The notes beneath the pieces were generated by a model, which worked only from the letters and a program-made list of their open reading frames with translations, did no database searches and was not told the origin of the DNA. The translations under genes and the position numbers were made by a program. From NCBI GenBank assembly GCA_003963305.1, contig RXJR01000022.1, positions 62,001-126,000 on the forward strand: a DNA stretch of 64,000 nucleotides. Reading direction: 5' to 3'. This document shows, in pieces, positions 9,045 through 16,544 of this stretch (positions are counted from its first letter, which is position 1; every line of letters starts with the position of its first letter). The stretch is from Candidatus Melainabacteria bacterium. GTDB taxonomy: Bacteria; Cyanobacteriota; Vampirovibrionia; Obscuribacterales; Obscuribacteraceae.

Positions 9045-10379
9045 ATGGTGAGAAAAAAATATCTAGTTTCTGTGATCTTCGCTATGTCCTGCAGCGCGTT
9101 GCTAGCAGGTTTTGCCTCCGCGCAGGAACCGCACTCTAAAACGCCAATTTTAGACGCAGCGGCGAAATCGCAGGCGGTTGACACGGCACAGTCTTTCTAT
9201 GATTTGCGCACAACTCCAGACTACTGCCAGAAGATATTGTCTAAAGTAGATCAGTTGATTTCGAAGAATCTGTACAGGTCCGAGCTGGCCAAAAAGGACT
9301 GGACCAGCGCCAGGACTGAGTGCAGCAAAAGCATTGCGACAGGCAAAACCATCATGGAACTGGACAAATCTTTGAATGAAGCGATCAAGAAGTTGCATTC
9401 CAGTCACTGTCAATTCGTGACGTCGAATGACGAAACTTTCTATTTCTTGAATGCGCTCTTCTCTCGTTTCGATCATAAGCTGAAACCGGTCAAAATGGAT
9501 TTTACTGGTGTTATATATGGTGGCGGGGGACTACCATTCAACCAGGTCAGATACATTGTCGATGGCAGTCCGGGCGAGCAGTCAGGCTTCCTCGTGGGTG
9601 ACAAAATAGTCACCGTATGTGGCGAACCGTTTGTCGGCCAGGCAAATTTTTTCAAAACGTCCGGAAAGAAACTCGCCGTCGTTGTCGAACGTGAGGGAAA
9701 AGGCGTCACCCTGAGCGTCACACCGCTGCTCAAAGATCCCTATTCCGCATATGTAGAGGGAATGGCTAAAAGTGTGCGCATCATTGAAACCCCTGTCGGC
9801 AAAGTCGGCTACGTCCATTTGTGGGCGGGCGGAGAGGAATCGCACGAAGCCTTTGAATCTTTGCTTTCGACCAAACTGTCTGAGACCGACGGCTTGCTGC
9901 TCGATTTGCGTGATGGCTATGGTGGCAATTCTTTAACCGATCTGGATTACTTTTATCGCGACCCAGCCGGATATCCCCTGTTTGTCTTGAAAGATAGAGC
10001 CGGGCACAAATCCGGAGTAAAAGAGTATTACAACAAACCAGTTGTAGCGCTGATCAACGGCGGCTCTCGAAGCGGCAAAGAATTGCTCGCCTACAGCCTT
10101 AAGGCAAGTGGACGAGCTCAGCTGGTTGGCGATCGCACGGCCGGCTATGTTCTCGCAGGTCGACTTTTCCCCATTGATGAACGCTGCGCACTTTATCTGG
10201 CCGTGGCGGATGGAGAACTTGATGGCAGAAGGTTGGAAGGCGTCGGCGTCAATCCCGACGTCTTAGTTGCCAACCCTGAATACAAAAGAGAGGTAGCTCA
10301 AGCGCAACTTGAGAAAGCAAAGGAGCTCCTTCTGCCGCTCTTAAAGAAACCGTTGCCGACTTCAGGTGGTTCCAAATAA
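9045..10379 (+). CDS. Secreted S41-family (TSPc) protease-like protein with PDZ domain
   Basis: About 444 residues from the ATG at 9045, which gives a clean signal peptide (MVRKKYLVSVIFAMSCSALL, cut near ASA). The longer frame from 9006 is less likely. A PDZ-like segment (DGSPGEQSGFLVGDKIVTV) near residue 175 precedes the TSPc protease domain (GLLLDLRDGYGGNSL, then LINGGSRSGKELLAYSL). The nucleophile Ser is present (about S343). The position that holds the catalytic Lys in CtpA/Prc, 25 residues later, is Tyr (GDRTAGY). Other S41 branches also lack that Lys and use other residues, so activity is possible but unproven. The phosphatase gene follows without a gap. Confidence 0.85.
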   Translation: MVRKKYLVSVIFAMSCSALLAGFASAQEPHSKTPILDAAAKSQAVDTAQSFYDLRTTPDYCQKILSKVDQLISKNLYRSELAKKDWTSARTECSKSIATGKTIMELDKSLNEAIKKLHSSHCQFVTSNDETFYFLNALFSRFDHKLKPVKMDFTGVIYGGGGLPFNQVRYIVDGSPGEQSGFLVGDKIVTVCGEPFVGQANFFKTSGKKLAVVVEREGKGVTLSVTPLLKDPYSAYVEGMAKSVRIIETPVGKVGYVHLWAGGEESHEAFESLLSTKLSETDGLLLDLRDGYGGNSLTDLDYFYRDPAGYPLFVLKDRAGHKSGVKEYYNKPVVALINGGSRSGKELLAYSLKASGRAQLVGDRTAGYVLAGRLFPIDERCALYLAVADGELDGRRLEGVGVNPDVLVANPEYKREVAQAQLEKAKELLLPLLKKPLPTSGGSK

Positions 10380-10853
10380 GTGGCAATACCAAACTTCAAG
10401 ACAGTGAATGAATGGTTGTATCGAGGCGGGCAGCCAGATAAAGATGGGTTCGCGCAGCTCAAAGACCTCGGTGTGAAAACAATCGTTTGTCTGCGCCGCA
10501 GCACAGAAATTAGATCGGTGCAGCGAAAAGAGGCTGAAGCAATGGGATTTGAGTACATCTCTATTCCATTGTCTTACTTCAACTTTCCCAGTGACGCAGA
10601 AGTTGAGAAGTTTTTCTCGATCGTGAATTCGCCAACGCGGCGTCCTGTTTTTGTTCATTGTAAGCACGGTTCAGACCGCACCGGAATGATGATCGCTTTC
10701 TATCGCATGACAAATGACGGCTGGTCAGTTGAAGAAGCATACGCAGAGATGGAGTCGTCAGGATTCCACAAGATGTTCGTCTATCACTATAAATTTGCTG
10801 TTTTCCGTTATGCCAGACGCCTTGCGCTAAAACAGAGTAATGGATCGTCTTGA
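10380..10853 (+). CDS. Dual-specificity/tyrosine phosphatase-like protein
   Basis: A 157-residue cytoplasmic cysteine phosphatase. The P-loop is HCKHGSDRTG, matching HCxxGxxRTG, with the nucleophile Cys at about residue 94 and the phosphate-binding Arg at 100. The N-terminal WLYRGGQPDKDGFAQLKDLG is the typical opening of the small bacterial DSP group related to Siw14 and DUF442-like proteins. The GTG start directly follows the TAA of the protease gene, so translation is probably coupled. The substrate could be phosphoprotein or a phosphorylated small molecule such as an inositol phosphate. With several Ser/Thr kinases in this genome, a role in reversing protein phosphorylation is possible (inference). 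Confidence 0.88.
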   Translation: MAIPNFKTVNEWLYRGGQPDKDGFAQLKDLGVKTIVCLRRSTEIRSVQRKEAEAMGFEYISIPLSYFNFPSDAEVEKFFSIVNSPTRRPVFVHCKHGSDRTGMMIAFYRMTNDGWSVEEAYAEMESSGFHKMFVYHYKFAVFRYARRLALKQSNGSS

Positions 10854-10936
10854 AATCTTTTTGAAGAGAATTAAACGATTTCAGAAAACTTCTTTTTAAA
10901 AGGAGTAAAATTAGTAGTGTCGGTAAAGGCTCACTG

Positions 10937-10952
10937 GAGGCAGTTCTGCCTC
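10937..10952 (+). promoter_or_regulatory. Hairpin in the aconitase leader
   Basis: GAGGCA-gttc-TGCCTC forms a 6-bp stem with a tetraloop 46 nt upstream of the aconitase ATG. There is no T-run behind it, so it is not a terminator. A role as leader structure is only a guess. Confidence 0.3.
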
Positions 10953-10998
10953 TTGTTGACAGCCTGATCTTTGTGCGACCTGTTAAAAGAGGCTTACG

Positions 10999-13272
10999 AT
11001 GACCCTTCTCGATGTTAATGATGTCAAAAAGCTGTATCAGTCATTTCCAGACAAGATAAAAGAGGCGCGACGTCGCTATAAGCGACCGTTGACGCTGACT
11101 GAAAAAATTCTGATTGCACACTTGGATCATTGGCCTGAAGGAACTGAAACACCAGTACGCGGCGACACCTACGCCTTTCTGCGACCAGACCGCGTCGCCA
11201 TGCAAGACGCTACCGCGCAAATGGCTCTCCTGCAATTTATGCAAGCCAAACTGAAAAAAGTTGCGGTGCCATCGACTGTGCACTGCGATCACCTTATTCA
11301 AGCTCGAGTGGGCGCTGATAAAGACATGGCTCGCGCTCTTGACGATAACAAAGAAGTCTATGAATTCCTTCGCACAGCCAGCCAGAAACACGGTATCGGA
11401 TTCTGGAAACCGGGTGCTGGAATTATTCACCAGGTGGTGCTTGAGAACTACGCTTGCCCCGGCACGATGATGGTGGGTACTGACTCACACACACCTAATG
11501 CCGGCGGACTGGGCATGCTCGCGATAGGCGTGGGCGGCGCCGATGCTGTCGACGTCATGGCAGGCGAGCCCTGGGGCGTTCGCTGGCCGAAGCTCATCGG
11601 CGTGCGTTTGACTGGCAAACTGAACGGTTGGACATCTCCCAAAGACGTAATTTTAAAGATTGCCGGCATCTTGACCGTCGCTGGCGGAACGGGCGCAATT
11701 GTCGAGTATTTCGGCTCAGGCACATCATCTATCAGTTGTACGGGTAAAGGCACCATAACCAACATGGGTGCAGAATTGGGAGCTACGACATCTGTATTCC
11801 CTTATGACGATCGCATGGCCAAGTACCTGAAAGCGACAGGACGCGAGGAGATAGCCAAACTCGCAGATCAATACAAAGAGTATCTGGTCGCTGACCCGGA
11901 AGTAGAGAAAGATCCAAAAGCTTTCTACGATCAAATTGTAGAGATCGATCTCGATACTCTTGAGCCATACGTAGTCGGACCTCACACACCAGATTTAGCG
12001 AGACCGGTTTCTGAACTTGCTAAAGAAGCGAAAGAGAAAGGCTACCCGGAAACGCTTACATACGCTTTGATCGGAAGCTGCACGAACTCCAGCTACGAAG
12101 ACATGAGTCGTGCCGCACACATCGCCAAGCAAGCCGCCGATCACGGCGTCAAAGCCAACATCGGCTTCTTGATCTCACCTGGATCTGAGCAGATTCACCA
12201 GACGATCGGACGCGACGGCCAGTTAGAGAAGCTTGAAAACATCGGTGGCACCGTGCTTGCCAATGCTTGCGGACCTTGCATCGGACAGTGGAAACGTGAT
12301 GACATCACCAATGGTGAAGCGAATTCCATCATCACTTCATTCAATCGTAACTTCCAGAAGCGAAATGACGGTAATCCACAGACTCTGGCTTTCATTGGCA
12401 GTCCGGAAATCGTGACAGCCTTTGCGCTGGCGGGATCACTTTCCTTCAACCCAATGAAAGACAAGCTGACGGCACCAGATGGCAGCCAATTCCAATTGGC
12501 ACCACCCGAGGCACCAGAGCTGCCGGCGAAAGGTTTCATTTCGGCAGACTCCGGATATCTCGCACCAGCCGAAGATGGAGACAAGGTCGCTGTAGCAGTC
12601 TCACCTGATAGTGAACGTCTGCAGTTGCTCGAGCCATTCACCCCATGGGACGGCAAAGATTACATCGACTTGCCGGTTCTGCTCAAGGCTGACGGGAAGT
12701 GCACCACAGACCACATATCACCAGCTGGACCGTGGTTGCGTTATCGCGGTCACCTCGACAAGATCAGCGACAACATGTTTACGGGTGCCATTAACGCTTT
12801 CACCAAGCAACCAGGCACTGGTAAAGATCAGCTCGATGGTCAGACAAAGTCATATCCAGCAGTTGCCCGCGATTACAAAGCACACAACATGGGTTGGGTC
12901 GTCATTGGAGATCAAAACTACGGTGAAGGATCAAGCCGTGAGCACGCAGCTATGTCGCCCCGTTTCCTGGGCTGCAAGGCTGTTGTAGTTCGCAGCTTTG
13001 CCCGAATTCACGAAACCAATTTGAAAAAGCAAGGTATTTTGGCTTTCACGTTTATAAAGCCGGAAGACTACAACTTGATTCAGGAAGACGACAGAATTAG
13101 TTTCGTTGGTTTGAAGGATCTGAAACCTGAGCAACCAGTAGAAATGATCATCACCCACAACGACGGCACTAAGGTGACAACTCACGTGAAGCACACTCTG
13201 ACACCTGAGCAGATTGAATGGTTCAAGTGCGGTTCCGCTCTGAATCTGATCAAGAAAAATCGAGAAGGCTAA
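10999..13272 (+). CDS. acn: Aconitate hydratase (mitochondrial-type aconitase)
   Basis: A 757-residue [4Fe-4S] enzyme that interconverts citrate and isocitrate in the TCA cycle (EC 4.2.1.3). Cluster-binding Cys are in GSCTNSS and in ACGPCIGQW. Active-site blocks [19 protein letters not shown] and the swivel-domain [15 protein letters not shown] are all intact. Length and motif spacing match the mitochondrial-type (Aco2-like) family, not AcnB, which has a different domain order. An AGAGG lies about 9 nt before the ATG. It is monocistronic with its own terminator and, with the nearby sdh operon, shows an operating oxidative TCA segment. Confidence 0.96.
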   Translation: MTLLDVNDVKKLYQSFPDKIKEARRRYKRPLTLTEKILIAHLDHWPEGTETPVRGDTYAFLRPDRVAMQDATAQMALLQFMQAKLKKVAVPSTVHCDHLIQARVGADKDMARALDDNKEVYEFLRTASQKHGIGFWKPGAGIIHQVVLENYACPGTMMVGTDSHTPNAGGLGMLAIGVGGADAVDVMAGEPWGVRWPKLIGVRLTGKLNGWTSPKDVILKIAGILTVAGGTGAIVEYFGSGTSSISCTGKGTITNMGAELGATTSVFPYDDRMAKYLKATGREEIAKLADQYKEYLVADPEVEKDPKAFYDQIVEIDLDTLEPYVVGPHTPDLARPVSELAKEAKEKGYPETLTYALIGSCTNSSYEDMSRAAHIAKQAADHGVKANIGFLISPGSEQIHQTIGRDGQLEKLENIGGTVLANACGPCIGQWKRDDITNGEANSIITSFNRNFQKRNDGNPQTLAFIGSPEIVTAFALAGSLSFNPMKDKLTAPDGSQFQLAPPEAPELPAKGFISADSGYLAPAEDGDKVAVAVSPDSERLQLLEPFTPWDGKDYIDLPVLLKADGKCTTDHISPAGPWLRYRGHLDKISDNMFTGAINAFTKQPGTGKDQLDGQTKSYPAVARDYKAHNMGWVVIGDQNYGEGSSREHAAMSPRFLGCKAVVVRSFARIHETNLKKQGILAFTFIKPEDYNLIQEDDRISFVGLKDLKPEQPVEMIITHNDGTKVTTHVKHTLTPEQIEWFKCGSALNLIKKNREG

Positions 13273-13294
13273 ACGCCAGATCAATACGTTCATT

Positions 13295-13328
13295 GAAGAA
13301 GGCGGTTTCAACCGCCTTCTTTGCGTTT
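13295..13328 (+). terminator. Terminator after aconitase
   Basis: An 11-bp stem (AAGAAGGCGGT with ACCGCCTTCTT) with a TTCA loop is followed by a T-rich run (TGCGTTT). Confidence 0.85.
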
Positions 13329-13371
13329 CAAGCCGATTGTGTAGATTTCGATTTCACAACTGACTTTGATT

Positions 13372-14208
13372 TCAAAGCCGACTTATAAACTGGATTACAG
13401 TTTCCAAAAACAACGTTGGCGCTGTCGAGCAGATATCCGTATGTCCTGACTCGGGCAATGTCAACAGCTGTTTCGGTTCGGAAGCCTCTTTGTATAGCCG
13501 CTCCGCGTGCGAATACGGAACGACGCTGTCTTTCATACCGTGCACAATCAAAAGCGGTGGATGCTTCTTTTTCGCTAATGACAGAGTATCGAGCTGCTGC
13601 GAAGGAAATAAAAACGATGGAAACGCCCGCAGCCCAGGATAAGCTTCCTGGGCAATGGTCTTGAGCGAAGAAAACCCTGATTGCAAAATCACGCCGGCAA
13701 CCGGCTTCACATCCGCCAGAAACATTGCAACACCCGTACCGAGCGACTCACCGTAGACGATCAGGTTCTCGGGCGCAATCCCCTCAATATTTACGAGAAA
13801 GTCATAGACAGCCAGACCGTTTTCGCAGATTCCATCGATGGTTGGTTTTCCTTCGCTCTTGCCAAAGCCCTCATAGTCGTAGATAAAAACCGATGCCCCT
13901 GTCCTGGCAAGAAGATTCAGAATTGAATTTCGAGAACTTAAGTTACCAGCGTTGCCGTGACTGAACATAATAGTCTTTGTCGCATTTGCCACCCGGAAGT
14001 ACCAGCAATGAAGCTTTCTTCCCGATTTGAGATGCACATAGACCTCGTCCACTTCGGCGTTTTCTACCGACGGAGGCAGCTCAGTACCCGGCTCGAATGG
14101 ATATGGATGAAATATCAACCAGCGATACAAGCGATAGTTGAAGCGAGGCGAGAGCACCGCATACAGTACCGCACTAGCAAGTAAATAAAGCAGAAGTGTG
14201 GCGTTCAT
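13372..14208 (-). CDS. Membrane-anchored alpha/beta hydrolase (BEM46/ABHD13-like)
   Basis: A 278-residue protein. An N-terminal hydrophobic helix (LLLYLLASAVLYAVL) probably anchors it in the membrane. The hydrolase fold carries the nucleophile elbow GESLG (Ser near residue 155), the acid Asp in HGMKDSVVP and the catalytic His in ESGHTD. The oxyanion-side motif FSHGNAGNLSSR is typical of the BEM46 family. The true substrate (lipid, ester or thioester) is unknown. Its ATG overlaps the stop of the upstream acetyltransferase gene by 4 bp (ATGA), so the two are translationally coupled. Confidence 0.88.
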   Translation of the reverse strand: MNATLLLYLLASAVLYAVLSPRFNYRLYRWLIFHPYPFEPGTELPPSVENAEVDEVYVHLKSGRKLHCWYFRVANATKTIMFSHGNAGNLSSRNSILNLLARTGASVFIYDYEGFGKSEGKPTIDGICENGLAVYDFLVNIEGIAPENLIVYGESLGTGVAMFLADVKPVAGVILQSGFSSLKTIAQEAYPGLRAFPSFLFPSQQLDTLSLAKKKHPPLLIVHGMKDSVVPYSHAERLYKEASEPKQLLTLPESGHTDICSTAPTLFLETVIQFISRL

Positions 14209-14747
14209 GTCTCCAGCAGCTTTTGCAAAAGTGTGACATCAAGCCATCGATCAAACTTTCTGCCGACTTCACGCAAGACGCCTACGGTTTCAAAATCGAA
14301 CTTCTTAAGCAAGGCTATGCTGGATTCATTTTCGCTGCAAACCAGCGAAACAACGCAGTGATAGCCATTTGAACGAGCCCGCCGAAGCAGATCTTCGGCA
14401 AGCAAGCTGCCGATACCACGTCCGACATATTGATGATGTATGTAAAAGGAAATCTCTACTGTCTGTCGATAAGCACAACGCTGATGGTAATAGGAAAAAC
14501 TGGCCCAACCGACGACATGACCGTCATATTCGGCGACGACGATGGGCAGAGCGTTGTTCTGATGGCTGGCGAACCATTCTTTGCGTTCAGCTAACGATTC
14601 TTCGGCAGTGGCGAATGTAGCTGTTGAATTGCTGACGAAATAATTGTAGATGTCACGAATAACAGGAATGTCCTGCTCTAAGGCCGGTCGGATCACTGCG
14701 ACGATGGAGTTTGCGTCCGGCTCGTTTTTGTTAGTCTGAATTGTCAT
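14205..14747 (-). CDS. GNAT N-acetyltransferase (phosphinothricin-acetyltransferase-like)
   Basis: A 180-residue GCN5-related acetyltransferase. The acetyl-CoA loop is in HHQYVGRGIGSLLAEDL (Q/RxxGxG/A pattern). The opening IRPALEQDIPVIRDIYNYFV and the SLVCSENESSIALLKKFDFETVG block match the Pat/YncA group, which acetylates small amines such as phosphinothricin, methionine sulfone or sulfoximine. The specific substrate is not readable. The N-terminal 18 residues are Asn/Lys-rich and may not all be translated. It is the first gene of a two-gene unit with the overlapping hydrolase gene. Confidence 0.88.
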   Translation of the reverse strand: MTIQTNKNEPDANSIVAVIRPALEQDIPVIRDIYNYFVSNSTATFATAEESLAERKEWFASHQNNALPIVVAEYDGHVVGWASFSYYHQRCAYRQTVEISFYIHHQYVGRGIGSLLAEDLLRRARSNGYHCVVSLVCSENESSIALLKKFDFETVGVLREVGRKFDRWLDVTLLQKLLET

Positions 14748-14921
14748 CCTTATAGTTTAGCGCCCGATCCCTGCTTGAGACAGAAGTCAAAAGCTGGCAT
14801 CGGACGCTGCACTAATGATCGATTTTGAAAGACTGTTCCAGAGCCAGGCAAAATCACATCAATAAATTAGAAGAGCTCAGTCTGAAATTTGCAAAGCGAA
14901 TCAACCTTAGTCGAGTGACTA

Positions 14922-15200
14922 TCAGGCAACCCGTTGCTGTTTCAATTTCAACTCTTTAGCGAGGTCTTCCTGACCAAGAATGTACCCGCGGCGAGCCTGG
15001 TCGTCGGCATATACGGCAATGGCATTGACGATTTCCATAACCAGGCTGTTAGGTGCGAATTCTGTCAATTGCATGAGCAGTTGTTCGGCACGATTCCATT
15101 CATCAGTCTGCAAAGGCAATGATTCATCAAGGCGCTGGATGACTGACAAGTCCATGCTTACCTTCGGTTTGGCTACCTTTGTCACTGTTTGGCGTTTCAT
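14922..15200 (-). CDS. Small conserved protein, YADDQARRGY family (copy 1)
   Basis: A 92-residue protein of unknown function from the ATG at 15200. A GGAG lies about 11 nt upstream, and this start gives a length close to its paralog. A GTG at 15248 would add 16 residues. The second copy in this window is at 43868-44125. Both end with a nearly identical block, YADDQARRGY(I/V)LGQEDL followed by a Lys-rich helix and R(I/V)A, and share a weaker middle block (RLD-x-x-x-PL-x-T-x-EW). The predicted secondary structure is helical, with no membrane segment or cysteines. The conserved, charged core suggests a binding surface, perhaps regulatory. It stands alone, divergent from the sdh operon. Confidence 0.75.
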   Translation of the reverse strand: MKRQTVTKVAKPKVSMDLSVIQRLDESLPLQTDEWNRAEQLLMQLTEFAPNSLVMEIVNAIAVYADDQARRGYILGQEDLAKELKLKQQRVA

Positions 15201-15619
15201 TTCTAGATTGTCTCCGTCTATTTGTTGCGGTGTCGTCGAGACCAACACTGAGTTCTTCTACTGATTGGAGTTCGATCTTTAGGAGGAGGGTTTACAAGAA
15301 GTCGGCTTATTTTTTGAAACAAACCGCTTCAAATTCCTTCTGCATAAGTTGACGTCTGAGGTCTCGCCCTGTTCCTTGTCTTGACTACCGTTTTATCGAT
15401 CACATTGTTGATTTCTAATCTGCCACCACGGGTGGTTTTTGAGCTACTTACAACCGGTTCGCCAAGGAAAATCTTTTTGCAACTATTTGCCGTATCGAAG
15501 TGATCTACAGCCTTAACGAACAAATCACCCTGGAGCAAAATGTGCAAAATTTGACGCCAGGTGCTTCGTTAAGCACCCGATAAGAAGCCGGAATTTGATT
15601 AAAAACCCCCGTCTGGAGT

Positions 15620-15628
15620 TGTTATAAT
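15620..15628 (+). promoter_or_regulatory. Extended -10 promoter element for sdh operon
   Basis: TG-T-TATAAT is a perfect extended -10 sequence at 15620-15628. The -35 region is not consensus, which is normal for extended -10 promoters. Transcription would begin near 15635, giving a leader of about 130 nt. Confidence 0.5.
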
Positions 15629-15650
15629 TTGCACTGCCCGAAAGTGGAGT

Positions 15651-15753
15651 CCCTTGGTCACTTTCACAACACTGCAAGTCATCGATTGCTCGTTGCGACA
15701 AGATTTTTTGGGACACCACACAACTTTCACGGTTGTTGTCCTAATACCAAGGG
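15651..15753 (+). promoter_or_regulatory. Structured 5' leader of the sdh operon
   Basis: CCCTTGGT at 15651-15658 pairs perfectly with ACCAAGGG at 15746-15753. Nested inside is a hairpin at 15711-15741: GGACA and ACAAC, separated by a 4-nt bulge, pair with GTTGT and TGTCC around a 7-nt loop. The 3' arm of the outer stem contains AAGGG, the best Shine-Dalgarno match before the anchor-subunit ATG at 15764. Closing the outer stem would hide it, which suggests translational control. No known riboswitch class was recognised. Confidence 0.45.
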
Positions 15754-15763
15754 TTCATAAGTA

Positions 15764-16543
15764 ATGACAGAATCTACAAAGACCGAGTCTTCGAGCGCTG
15801 CAACAGGCAGCAAAACGAAGGCTCACACTGGCTTAACGACGCGAAAAGACAATTGGTGGGTCGAACCGGCGCTGGTCGCTCTCGGTTTCACCATATTTAT
15901 CGTATATGCGACGTTTCGCGCTTTCGAAAACGCCCACTACGAAGTTGGCGCATATCTTTCGCCTTTCTACTCACCGAAACTTGCATTCGATTGGTGGAAA
16001 TTCTCTCCGGCAATTCTAATCTTGTGGATTCCAGCCGGTTTCCGGGCGACTTGCTACTACTATCGTAAAGCCTACTACCGAGCTTATTTCTGGGATCCAC
16101 CGGGTTGCTCGATCGGACACATGGGCGGACACAACTACACGGGCGAAACAAAGTTTCCTTTTGTCTTCCAAAATGCTCATAGATACTTCTTCTATCTGGC
16201 GACGATCGTTTTGATCTTCCTCTGGTACGACGTGTATCTCGCATTCTTCCAACCGACCGGCTTTGTCGTAAGCGGCATCAATCTTTTCATGCTACTCAAC
16301 GTCACACTGCTGTCGGGCTATTCAGGCGGGTGCCACGCTTGCCGACATCTCGTAGGTGGTCGACTCGACTGCTTTTCGAAGTGTGAGTCAACCAAGCAAC
16401 AATTCAAACTCTGGCACATCGTCACCAAGCTAAACGAGCACCACATGTTCTGGGCATGGATGAGCTTATTCTCGGTCGGTTTGACCGACTTGCTGATCCG
16501 CTCCTACTCACTGGGCATCGTTCAAGAAATGAGGTTGTTCTAG
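15764..16543 (+). CDS. sdhC: Succinate dehydrogenase membrane anchor (Sdh1-type)
   Basis: A 259-residue membrane subunit with about five hydrophobic helices. It resembles the large single anchor of the actinobacterial Sdh1 type, not the paired SdhC/SdhD of E. coli. Visible marks are VYATFRAFENAHYEVGAYLSP shortly after helix 1, FRATCYYYRKAYYRAYFW, FQNAHRYFFYLA and a Cys/His-rich segment GGCHACRHLVGGRLDCF. His residues in helices (NAHRYFF, EHHMFW) are candidate haem or quinone ligands. The N-terminal 25 residues are Ser/Thr/Lys-rich and cytoplasmic. It is the first gene of the sdh operon, one nt before the flavoprotein gene. The symbol is by role, not by close similarity to E. coli SdhC. Confidence 0.87.
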   Translation: MTESTKTESSSAATGSKTKAHTGLTTRKDNWWVEPALVALGFTIFIVYATFRAFENAHYEVGAYLSPFYSPKLAFDWWKFSPAILILWIPAGFRATCYYYRKAYYRAYFWDPPGCSIGHMGGHNYTGETKFPFVFQNAHRYFFYLATIVLIFLWYDVYLAFFQPTGFVVSGINLFMLLNVTLLSGYSGGCHACRHLVGGRLDCFSKCESTKQQFKLWHIVTKLNEHHMFWAWMSLFSVGLTDLLIRSYSLGIVQEMRLF

Positions 16544-16544
16544 T

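Larger units (their letters stand above)
15201..15763 (+). other. Intergenic region upstream of the sdh operon
   Basis: About 560 nt separate the divergent small gene and the sdh operon. The 3' half holds the extended -10 element and the structured leader listed separately. The 5' half (15201-15610) holds a 72-codon minus-strand frame (15329-15547) without recognisable domain or ribosome-binding site, which I do not call. Nothing else is evident. Confidence 0.5.

Noticed and set aside
10951-10985. TTGACA about 45 nt before the aconitase start as a -35 box
   Set aside because: No acceptable -10 at 16-18 nt; a start there would leave almost no room for the leader and ribosome-binding site.
15329-15547. 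72-codon minus-strand frame upstream of sdh
   Set aside because: No ribosome-binding site, no domain and no neighbour relation; kept only as a note in the intergenic entry.
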